Shown here: positions 10,708-22,700 of the stretch, one piece after another | Numbering within the stretch: the first letter of the stretch is position 1 | Layout: each line of letters opens with the position of its first letter | From: Nageia nagi | Taxonomy: Eukaryota; Pinophyta | DNA: 64,000 nt | Reading direction: 5' to 3' | Assembly (NCBI GenBank): GCA_050084985.1 | Contig: JBITNC010000001.1 | Coordinates: 141,236,001-141,300,000 of the forward strand | Notes under the pieces: model-generated | Told to the model about the DNA's origin: nothing | The model's database searches: none | The model's input: only the letters and a program-made list of their open reading frames with translations | Position numbers and translations under genes: made by a program

Positions 10708-13700
10708 GCAAGTTTCTTTAGTGCACAAGTTTGTGATTTTTGGCTCTATATTTTATTCAACTTAGAACAACTTGTATAATGCAAACCTTTTTTCTAGCAA
10801 AATATTTGATCTGGAGTTTTCTGTGAATGCACTGCTTGCTTTACTTGGTTTTGTCAAATGCCATTTTCCATTTCTTTCTTATTTCACTTGATGTCAATCT
10901 TGAACACAGTCTATTTTTTGTTTTGCAGTCTTTCCCAGTAATGTTCATGACTAATTATCTCTCAGGATCACAAGGCACTGTGACATTTGAGGACAGTGAA
11001 GGGCATTTTTGGGTGGTAGACTGGACTGCATATATGCAATCTGGGCGAAGACTTGTGTTTACCACTGGATGGCCTGAGTTTGCTTCCGATCACAATGCAA
11101 AAGAGGGAGATGTTCTACTTGTTGAAATCTTGAATGCAAAGCAATTTAGGGTTCAAATTTTAACAACTGAAAGTGGCATGTGCTGTAGAGGGAATGATGT
11201 CCACATAAGTAAGAAAGAGGTTAGCTGTTCAGAAATTTTTATTATATGTTGAATATTTTTGGTAAAGATCATATTGGATTTTTTGTCATTCTTGATGGTA
11301 CAAGAGACTAAGTTTTAGCTATTCTGATGACTCTAATAAATCGCATATACTCTACAGTGTACGTGCATCTGGTCATAGATTAGATTTCACAATTATTCGG
11401 GCTGGAAAGAAAGTATAAATTAATTTTGTCAATGTGATATTTTGTCTAAACAATGCTGGTTATGCTTAGCATTAGAAGAGCCACAACGAACGCCAATTTT
11501 CCCGAGGGACTCAACACATGAGTGCTGCTCATAGTTGAGTGACTGGGGCTGAGGGGGCATGACTTTACTATCCTTGAAGGGTGCGTAGAGCAGCCTCTCA
11601 GGTCTCTTGTAACAATGGCAAGTGAACTGCTGATAATTGTCAATATGTTTATTTTGTTAGTTGGTAGAAGGGTTGATGAAAGGGCCCCAACCCTTTTCTA
11701 AAGTGGTATCATATGACATTTGAGACACATCACCATCATGTGGGGTGGGATTTGGTGGGATTTGAACATGGGACTCTCTTTATATCATTTGAGAGTTTAC
11801 ACACCCACCGTTCGTCCAACTCCCCTAACATTTCGTGATGTGATTGTCAATATGTTATGTTAAATAAGATTACATGATTTTGAGGCATAATTCTTTTTAA
11901 TTAGTTAAATTAAGTGTAATAAATGATATTCAAAAGTGTGCCTTGAATATTTCCCAAGATATTCATAATGTTGGCATTGATTCATTCCCATCTTTGTATC
12001 TGGCTAAGAAGAATAGCAACTAGATAGAATAGGGAACAGAGTTAGAATTGAAACTGAATATACCAAACTATAGAGATTTTTATGAGTGACCACATTCAAA
12101 ATTGGCATTATCTTATATCAAACTTAGTCAGGAAATTATTATTTTAATTTTGTTGGAACTTTGGCTGGAAAGGAATCAATGACTTCTTGAAAGAAAAAGG
12201 CAAATTTGGGAATAAAATTATTCATATGATATATGACATGGTCCAGTCTGCTTGCCTAGTGTTTTTGAAAGGAACACCAACAATTAGCACCAACTTATTG
12301 AACCTACCTAAACACTAAGTACGAGGAGGTTGTTTATGCTTCTTGAAAGAATGACATTCAAGCTAAGCACATATAGGAAGCTTTGGAATCATATTTTACA
12401 CTTAACCTTGATGCATGCATCATTATTATCGAGCATGGCAGAAGCAAGATGTTTAGCAGGGGATCATAAAGGAACTGCACTCATATGTTAGTTTATTTAT
12501 CTTGGAGTCACCAAGATTAGTGTGGTCCTGTAACTAACCCAATGCAAGTGGATTAAAATTGCCAAACCATCTACTATCATGTATCTAATGAAGCAATGTA
12601 TAAACAGTGGAAACAATCTTGCAGAAGGATGGCATGACTTTATTAATTATTAGACAGACCCAACTAAACTACTCGCATACTTCACATTGCTTAACATGGG
12701 TTAACTGAATAGAGCCTATATTTTAGGTTAATCTACCTTTCACTCACTTCCTCCAACCTGAAAACCTGAATAGACCGAGTTTTGTGTGGCAAACTTAAAA
12801 TTCTTCTAGTTGAGCAAAGGTTGATTGTCTTTAGAGTCTCCAAGACTATTGCTTGAAATGTTTAATATGTTCTTCCCATGTTCGCTGTACAACAAAATGT
12901 TATTAAAGTTCACAATAATGAATATTGCTGAGACTGTTGCAACGTTCAAATAAGAGTTCATCCCTCTCATACAAGCCTTACCATCAAGATGTAGTAAGAC
13001 TGTTGCGATGTCCAAAATCCAAGTAAGAGTACAATCCTCTCGTAGAAGCCTTACCTTGTTTTGAATGCGGTCTTGTGAGATTCTACCTTCTGTGATAAGT
13101 TTCGAGGTGTCCTGATTTCAGATCTAATTTATCAAGTACTTGGATTTTTGCATTTGATATAAAATGTGTCTATTTGATTTCTGGTGGACCTGAAATGTTT
13201 TTTGAGACCTTGATTAAGATTTTAAGGGTTCTGGAGGTATCAGGAAGTATTGAAGCAAAGGTGTTGCCAAATATCCCTAATTTGAGTGCTTGGGTCTATT
13301 TGGTTGATCCCTTAAAACTTTGATGAAACTATTGATGTCTCATTGGTGCATTATTCTTCTTTGTAGAGCTTTCAATCGCCATTAAGGTTTTTGAGATGCC
13401 TCTCGATGGCCTTTTGCACACTTCAAGGGTTGTCCTATGTGCTGCCATGGTCACTAATAACCTCCAATGGTCTCCATCCAAGCTTCATTGTTCGCTTTTT
13501 CCATTGCTTGTTTTCATCAATCTTTAAACTTCATCAAAACTTTTTCTCACATAAGAGAGATACTTCGGTATCAAAAATAGTATGGGAGTTTCTCATAATG
13601 GAACAATGTTGTTAACATTAATAGACCACTTTGTCGTATCAACTACATGGATTTGAGTAGAACTTGCAAACTTGAACTTGCTTGCTAATTAAATAATGAA

Positions 13701-16700
13701 TTCAAATGGCTATAGGTTGTCTCTCTTTGTGTATGCTTAGACATTAGTCTCATTGTTCTTGGTGGTACCCTCTTCTCTAATTTAGCTGTCCCTGCCTATT
13801 ATTAGTTCATCTTCTATATAGCAAACTTCATCTTCTCTAGTAGAAATTTGATGGGAGCATCCATGTGGTTTTCCCTTCAATACCACTTGTCACGGCCCAC
13901 AAACCATCAAACATAAATCTACGACTTTGTGCCTTGCCTTTACTTGGATTTAGTTCTCACACCATTGCTCGTGCTATTAGCAATGCCATTGCTCCTTTAT
14001 TTTAGACAATATCCATTGTAAGTCCTTTCAATCAAGACAAAATATATCTTTTTGTCTCGCACCTTGAGGCAACTTTTGAATCCGTTCTGCATCTCCTCCA
14101 TCTTTCCAAACCCATACCTTAGATTTATGTGCCATGATCTGTTGGTATGATGATGAATGTAAACCATTACATTGGAGATTTATTTTAGGTCATGATTTTG
14201 CTTAACAGAAGAGAATAATGTTGTTCTCTAAGGTAAAAAGTGAGAATTTCTTACCTTGAGGCATTATGAGCTTCTTGAGTTGTTCCACAACTTCCCCAAG
14301 CCTTTTGCTGCACCTTTACTTCCTAAGAAAAGTGTCTCTATGATTCAACTTCAAACTTGGGTCTCATATGCCAACTTCCTTTACAACCTCTTTGACGAGC
14401 TCATTGCTTGTGTTTCCTCTTCTCCTACATCTTGTTATTTTGTTAGCAAGGAAACTTTGTACTAGCAAGGCAACTGATTGTGAGGGAGTTCAAGTTGAGT
14501 TTATCAAGTTTGGCATTGATTCTCTTATCTATCTGACCAGCTATTTGCTTCTTCGCCTCTTTTTGGTCTTAACATATTATTGATCTAATCGACAAGTCTG
14601 GGTACAACATAAATGCTAATAACTATGGAACTATCATGATTGAACACATTTTTGCGAAGTTGTATGCCATAGCCTTGGATATAAGCTTTATGATTATTTG
14701 TAGCAAGCAAGTAGATTTTAAGAGTGATTACCAAACAAATGACCATATTTTTACTCTTCGAGCTATCTTGGAAAAATTCATTTTTGGTTGGTTATCTAAG
14801 GTATTTTTTTGACTTTAGGAAGGCCTTAATATAGCTAATAGGCACAAGCTATTTTAGGAGCTACAGGACATTGATATCTCGATGCTGTTCATCACCATGA
14901 TGATGAGATTATATAAGGTAGTTGATGGGTGTCATTGGCCTGCTTCTAGGTTTCCCATGGAGGTTAAAACTTAAGACTACTATTTGAGTTAGACAAGGAT
15001 GCCATCTTTCTCTCATCCTCTTTGGGATTTACATTGATGAGCTTGAAGACTTCATTTGTTAGAACACTCCTATCGAATATGGTTGTTCTCTCCATCTTCT
15101 TATATTTATTATGCTCTTTACTAATGATGTGGTTCTTCCTACAAACTTTATGATGACTTGCAACATCAATTGGATGCTCTTGCTCATTTCTAGAACTTCA
15201 TTATCTATGAAGTTAACCCTGATAAAACCAAAGGTTTTGATCCTCAATACCTAAAGTACATAAAGAGGGCTTGTACAAGAAAATTAAAACTCTTTTCCAA
15301 TGTGCAATCCATCGTAAGAGGATAGTTCTCCATAGTATATTGTTTGGATCAAGTTTCGTCTTCAATTAGGGAGCATTTCCAAGATCACTGTTCTTCGGAG
15401 GTTGAGGTCCATGGGTGATTGGAGAATGCGGTAGGGAGAAATACTCATGTTTGGCCCTCTCTTTGTTTGATTATTTTGCTTCTTAGAGACTTGGAGGACA
15501 ACATTGAGGGAGTTTTTTTATCAACCATTTTCTTCACATTATTAGTAACTCCATAAATTGATTTCTATTCATTAAATTATTTTATTTCCTACCATATATG
15601 AAGATTATTTATAAAGCAATCAAAGGACATATATTTGTAATATGTTTAAATCATGTGGGTCTCCCCATGTCAATCCCTTGGTCCCAAGATGGCATAATAT
15701 GTCCAAAATTTCTTTTCAATTGAAGATGAGATCATCACTAATTATATTAAACGACTTGGGACCCATGGCCTTAGGATCCCACTTGGCCAACTTTGAGTTT
15801 GTTCTCATCATTGTTGAGTTGAGACATATTACCACATTTCCAAGGAGGATAGGCTTCGTCATCTCTTCTCTATTTAGGAGGTGGGGAGGAGAAAATTTTA
15901 TCTTGAGGTACCAATGAGATTTGGAGGAGGTATTGCTAGATTAGAGATACCCAATACGGTCACTTGCTACCTTTTTTTCAGCATCCTGACCAAAGGTTCT
16001 TGGATTTGTACTTTTGGGAAGCATTTATGCACATGCCCCACAATATGCACGTCTTGAAAGATTCTAGATTAATCATTTACTTCTTGATTCTCATCTCTAT
16101 TATTGGTGCACCAAATGATCATTTGAGTCCATCAGGATCCAAGTTGATGAGGAAAGACATTCCTAGAGTTGTTTCTTGCTCAACATTTGTTCTCCAAAAT
16201 TAGGAATTTTCTAGTTTCAGATCTTTTACTAAAAATACAAATTTGCTATTTTTAACATTTTCTATTTTTACAGTGTTTTTTTTTTCTTAAATTTTAGTAT
16301 TTGCAAAAAATAGAGTTGTATAAAGATACAATTTATTAGCATGCTCAAGAATTCAAGTTTGTAATCCAAGTTTTAAAAAGAATTTTCTTGCTCAAGAATT
16401 CAGCCAAGGAATTCTCAAGCGTAGCAGTTTTTGGATTTATGTTTTGCAGATTTATCTACATAGAAATCTGCTATTGATACATAGTTTCTTTTGTTATTAA
16501 TGATTGCTGGTTATTCTACTTTTTGTGGATTTTTTCTCATTTATAGCTTGCGAGTTTGTATTGTAGAATGTTTGTTTGTTTACAGTAGTTACTTTACATG
16601 TTTTAAGTGTCTATTTGCCAGTTTTAAGCTACGTATGTATAATTCTACCTATCCAATTGTTGGTATTGGCACAATACCTTTTTGCATGCTGTTAGGTGAT

Positions 16701-19700
16701 GTGCTTGAGTTGCATGATGTTTTATTTGCGCTTAGATTAACAAATAATCTCTTGTTTGCCTTAGCTATCATTGATTAAAGTATAAAGTTGAGTTTGATAA
16801 GCAATAGTGTTTGATGAGAGATGTTATGATTGTTGGTAAAAGAAGTTTACGAAGGAGGTTTGTACAAGCTTCTTGCAAATATTGGAAAATTGAAGCATTG
16901 GTGCTTGACAATGACACGTTTTGTGAGCTTTGGCACAAATAATTTGGTCACTTGCACTATGGAGCTTTTCCTCTTCTCAAGAATATGGTGGAAGGACACT
17001 CGTAGACTTCAAAGTGAGGTAGAATGGTGTATGCCAAGGATATGTACTTGGTAAGCTCTCCAGTATTTCCTTTCCTACCCATGAGCAGAACTCAAGAGAG
17101 ACTCTTGAGTTGATCCATTCAAATATTTGTGGACCCATGTACTCACTCTTTTTGAAATGTAGTCTTTACTATGTTTCCTTCATTGATGGTTGCTCATGAA
17201 GAAGCTTGATTTATTTTATGAAAACCAAAGATCAAGTATATAGTTAATTCCAATTTCCAAGAGTTTAGAGCGTTACTTGAGAATCATACTAGAAAGAATA
17301 TTAAAATATTTGACTTAGACAATGGAATAGAGTATACCTTCCTTGAATTTGATTCTTGTAGGGAAGTTGGTATTGTGAGGAGGTTTACAATACCATACAA
17401 CCCACTACAAAGTGGGGTTGCAGAGAGGAAGCATAGATCTATCATTGAGATAGCTAAGCCTGTGATTCATGAAATGGACCTTCCTATGTTTCTTTGGGTA
17501 GAAGCATGTATACAATTGTCTACATCTTAAATAGATACCCTTATAGAATTTTGAAGGAAGATCAAAGGAGGAGGCCTTTTCTTAGGAAGAAGCCTTAAGT
17601 GTCTCATTTTTGTATTTTTGGTAGTCTTATTTACATTCATGTGCCTTTTGAGAAATGAACTAAGTTGGGGCCCTTTAGCATCAAAGGAATTTGGTTGATT
17701 ATTGTGAAAACTCAAAGGGCTACTCGATCTATGTTCATGCATGGCGGAAGACTGTGGTTATTAGGGATGCGAAGTTTGATGAATATACTTTGTTTTCCAA
17801 GTCTCAGGCCATGGATGTAGAGGACATCGATCAGCTTGTTGGTCTAGTTTCAGATCAAGAAAGTACAAAAGCCCTGTTGCTAATCAACCTACTTTTAGTA
17901 AGTTGATGGTTTTCCTGAACCTTGCAGGAGGCACAAGAGCAAGTTGGAGCACGAAGAACTTCTTTTCAGGTGAATCATCTACCTAAAAGGTTTCCAAATT
18001 ATATTGCTTTGATGATTTTTGTTCTTGATACGGAGCCACTTATTTTTGAGGAGGATAGTTCACAAGTATGGCATGATGCTATGGTTGAGGACTATAACTC
18101 CATTTTTCGAGAATGATGTTTGATAGATAGTTCCAAGACCTCAAGGGAAAACAATGATTGATTCCAAATGATTGTATAAGATTAAGCATGAGGTGGATGA
18201 TAGCATTGAGAATCACAAGGCTCACATTGAGGCAAGATGATTTTTCCAAAAAGAGGGAGTTAATTATGATAAGACTTATGCTTCAATTTAGAGTGATTTT
18301 AGCTTTGGCTTTATGCTTTGGTTGGTCCTTGTATTAGATGGATGTAAATATTGCTTTTGAAAATGGCAATCATTGTATAGCAGATATAAATAAAACAGCC
18401 AACAGGTGTTGACATCCATGGGCAAGATACCCATGTATGAAGATTGAAGAAAGCCCTTTATGGGCTGAAGTAGGCACCAGAGGCTTGATATGACCAGATT
18501 GATCAGTACTTAAGCAAGTTGGAATTTTTCAAGATTAGTGTTGATTCTAATCTTTATTTTTTGATTGAAAAACTTGATTTGCTTGTTTTAATACTTTATG
18601 TTGATGATCTTATCATTGCTAGGAATTCTAACATTCTTATTTGACGGTGCAAGATAATATGAAGGATATTGCCTTGTTGCATTACTTTTTGAGATTAGAG
18701 GTTTGGCTAATTGTAGTCAAAGTCTTCATTGGACAAGAAAAATGTACCTTGACTTGTGATAAGTTAGATTTGGTTGATCCTACTCTTTACAAGAAGCTGA
18801 TCGGATCGCTTATGTATCTTGTGAATACTAGGCTTGATATTTGTTATGCAGTTAATATCTTTGATTCAGTTCATGGTTGGGCCTAGATAATCTCGTTGGA
18901 AGGTTGACAAGCCAGAGCTTAGACATTTGAAGGGCACTTGTCATTATGGCATGCAATACTTAGGAGATGGTGAACTTCATGGCGTTGTTGATGTAGATTG
19001 TGCAAGAGATGCGGGCACATGGAATAGCACTTCCAGAGCTTAGACATTTGAAGGGCACTTGTCATTATGGCATGCAATACTTGGGAGATGGTGATTTTCT
19101 ACTTCATGGCTTTGTTGATTTAGATTGCGCAAGTGATGCGGGCACATGGAATAGCACTTTCGATTATTGTTTCAGCTTAGGATCATGTATGATTTTTTGG
19201 TCCAAAAAAGAAGTAGACAATTGTTGGCCTTAGTTTAGCGAAAGCTGAATATATTGCAACATCTTTGGCTAGTTGTATTGCAAGTGGACTGAAAAGTTGT
19301 TTGGTGAGATCTTCGAGCCCATGGTTATTCATTGTGATAATTAGAGTTGCATCAAATCATTTGAAAATCCAATTTTCTATGATCACTTTAAACACATCAA
19401 GATCAGATTACACTTTCACAGAGATAGAGTGTAGTGGAAAGCAGTGGTCCTGAGATATCTTCCTACAGATTTGCAAGTGGTCGATATTTTGACCAAGCCT
19501 CTTGAAAAAGGGAATTTTTAGTTGCTGAGATCCAAGTTTGGTTTGGTGGAGAACACATTCCTTGCAAAGAGAGAGTGTTAGCTTTAGCTGCTCAACATTT
19601 GTTCTCCAAAATTAGGAACTTTCTTATTTGAGAACTTTTACTAAAATTATATTTTTTCTATTTTCAGAACTCTTTTTTAGCATTTTCTATTTTTAGAGTT

Positions 19701-22700
19701 TTTTTTTCAATTTAGTATTTTTATTTATAGTACTGATATAAACAGAGTTGTGTATACATATGGTTTATTTTTTTTCTTGATAAGAGCCAGCTTGCTCTAT
19801 TGTAATCCAAGTTTTAGAAGACATTGTAAGAGATTTTCCTTGCTTAAGAATTTAGCCAAGGAACTCTCGAGTGGAGCAGTTTTTGGTTTTACGTTTTGAA
19901 AATTTGACTCCACAGAAATCTGCTTTTAATATGATTTAAGCTACACATGATTCAAGCTTGCTGAGATTTAAGCTACACATGATTCAGATTTATATGATTT
20001 TATATTTCTGAATTTATATTATGAAATTTCAATGTTGTTATCCCTTCTAGTTGCATAGGTCAAGGGAGTCCTTCGGCTATTTGTCAATCTAGGCCAACAT
20101 TACTTTCTCATTCACATGCTAGTCAATTTGGACAAACACGCTTTCATGATTCCTATCATGTTCTATGGGATTTTTGGTTTCGGATGGAAGAAGAATCATA
20201 GGGTGGAGTGCCCAACTGGGTATCCTCAACCCTGCCACTCCCATGAAGTATTCTCAATCATGTATTGGCTTTTTCATGTTGATTGATGATGACGATGATG
20301 TAACTTCTACTCTTTAGCACTTCAACATATAGATCCTTCTTTGCCTGGTGCAGCGTTCTGTGTGGAGCCTGAAGGTATCCCATGTTACTCAGATATATTT
20401 GTTGTATATTATTTTAATAAGTTCTGTTTACCTTTAAGTATTTTGTTTTAGAGCCCTTTTTGGAGTTCATGTTTTGAAAACAAACATTTTCTTGTTGAGT
20501 TCCATTGGCCTTGATCATTGGGCAATATTAATTTTTCTTTCCTTTCTCTTGATCGATGACTGTATTCAGTTCACTGGGTCTCTGTCAGCAAAGCTTCCAC
20601 TATCCACCTAGCTGTCGTCAATCTGCCTATTAATTATGGATTGATTCTCCTTGGTCAATCATACTTGATGTCCAGAAATGGGAGTTGGAACCCTTTCCTT
20701 CTCTTTGAGAATTTTGGATTGATGAGGTTACCTAAGTAATTGTCATTACCATTTTGCTAGTATGTTTTGTCTTTATCTCTTTGTTACAATTTGGTCAGTC
20801 ATTGAATGAAAACTGTCATTTTGGGGCTTCTTACGACAACAGATATCTTGGAAGTCTTTTGTGTTAATTAAAATTCATATAATTCCTCTCTTAATTCTCG
20901 TTTTATTCTTTTTCTCTCTTACTTATTCTCTAATGATAGAATTTTCTGTGTACTCTATTATTCAGTTTTGTGCTGTTGATGTCACTTATGCCTTGACAGT
21001 AGCATGGAAATAGCGTTGGCAAGTGCACAAGTATACACTCCGCATACTCATTCCATATGAACTTATGGGTGACTATCTTAAAGAGTATCTTTGTGTGGAG
21101 TAAAATATTTTGTGGCCAAATCTCAAAAGCAGACTAAGGTCTGCCTGCTGTAAACTCTTTTCTTTTATATAAGCTTCAGTAAATGGAAAGGCATCAGATC
21201 CCTTTGCCACGCATTAGTCTCCAAATGTTTAGACAACTACTGTTTCAGTACTTGGAATCTAGATGATGGTATGTGTGAGGCCACTGTGATAGATGTGCTA
21301 GCCTGTCCAACCTTCTTGACATATATCAGATGGTATTTTGGTCAAACGTTATAGCTTTCACTTTCTGTTTAGTTTCTTATATTTTTTTACAGGCTTAATC
21401 ATTTCCTGTGATCGTTACTGCAGGTAACCTCTAACATAAACAATATTTCAGATTTGGGGACCAAGGATTTTCAGCCAAGTTCACATTTGCATGTCGTAAA
21501 GAAGAAGTATGGCACCATTGACGGGATTCTTATGAAAAGGGAGGAGAAACTGCCTTGTTTTAGACATCCAAGGTATGGAACTTCACAACAAATAGCATAC
21601 AAAGTATTGGTGGTAATGTTGATGTTGATTGCATTCGAACAAAATTGTTGATTCTGAACATGCACTTGAGGGAAAAACTGTTTCACTATATTTTTGATAG
21701 TTACTCTGTAGTCAATGTAGCTCACTGAAGAAGAATCTGTGAACAGGGATTTCTTGGATTTTACTAAATAATTGTATAAAAATAGACCACTCCAACATTC
21801 AATGAGTGTATCAAAATGGAAATAATCAATTTGTATATTATTTTGAAGGGAAGGGGCTTCCTAGTTTGTTCTTGGTTCTTTCTACTAACATAGTTGTAAT
21901 TTATTCCCCATTATCCAGGGGCCTCCTATTAACCTGACTGAGCCTGTAGTGGGCAAACCATGAATTGTGCAAGGATTGAAACAAACTGATTTTTCTCTGC
22001 TTTCTAATTAGAGATGGCTCATGGGATCTAAAGAATAAGCATCGGGAAGTATCATTTTTTCATATTCTAACTTCTACTACTGTATATCAACATTCTTTCA
22101 GTGGTGGGCGTCAATTTGTTGCGTCTTTCTGCCAGTCCAGTATGGAGAAATGTTCGGAGTATGTACTTCATGGCTTTGGATTCTGCATGCTTCATATTTT
22201 GGAAGATCCTTCAGCTCCATATAAACAATGTGATTATATTGTCCTGAGTAGTGGATTGAGATGCAGATTTCCAGTTTCCCTTCACGTTGCAGATATGAGG
22301 TTTTTGATCTTTCCTTGATCCTTGTACACGATTTCTGTCTTTAGACCTTTATTCCTTTACTGGTTTGAGATATTTTTATGGAGTATGTTTGATTCTTCAC
22401 TTTGTTGGGTCTTTTCAAGTTAGTGTTAAGGTATTTTAATGTCATCTAGAGTTGTTATGAATGTGGAATGCAGTATGCCTAATTCTGCTGAGAGATGATA
22501 AACAAACTTTAGCAATAATGTAGATAGCATCTGTGGAAGGTCATATAAGAGATAACGATTGTTGGTTTATTTCCCTTCCAGATTTTGTCAGATCCATAGG
22601 CAGATTGGAATTCCGAATTCAAGATTTGAATGTGCCACTGATGAGGAGAATCATGGTTGCGGGAAAATGTCATTGTTAGTACTAGCAGCCACAGTTGCTC

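Larger units (their letters stand above)
11220..14575 (+). other. First part of the 10.2-kb intron
   Basis: Mostly AT-rich intronic DNA without host exons. A tRNA-like SINE-type segment lies near 11690-11825. A short minus-strand frame at 12806-13015 resembles the YIDD region of a Ty3 reverse transcriptase (IIVNFNNILLYSEHGKNI). Frames at 13391-13615 and 14256-14583 have no recognisable motif. Confidence 0.5.
16170..19933 (+). mobile_element. Ty1/copia LTR retrotransposon, truncated and degenerate, in the large intron
   Basis: Similar LTRs of roughly 310-360 bp sit at about 16170-16477 and 19576-19933. Both contain TGCTCAACATTTGTTCTCC near the start and CAAGGAA...GCAGTTTTTGG near the end; the right copy starts TGTTAG after a purine tract AAAGAGAGAG. 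Between them, on the plus strand, are pieces of integrase (about 16890-17570), reverse transcriptase (about 18040-18860) and RNase H (about 18890-19510), in copia order, with many stops. Gag is largely missing and the total of 3.8 kb is short for copia. It is the same strand as the host gene. Confidence 0.82.

Noticed and set aside
10827-11252. 141-residue ORF as a stand-alone B3 gene
   Set aside because: Its N-terminal part is pyrimidine-rich intron ending in TTTTGCAG. The B3 exon starts at 10929 and matches the phase of the upstream exon.
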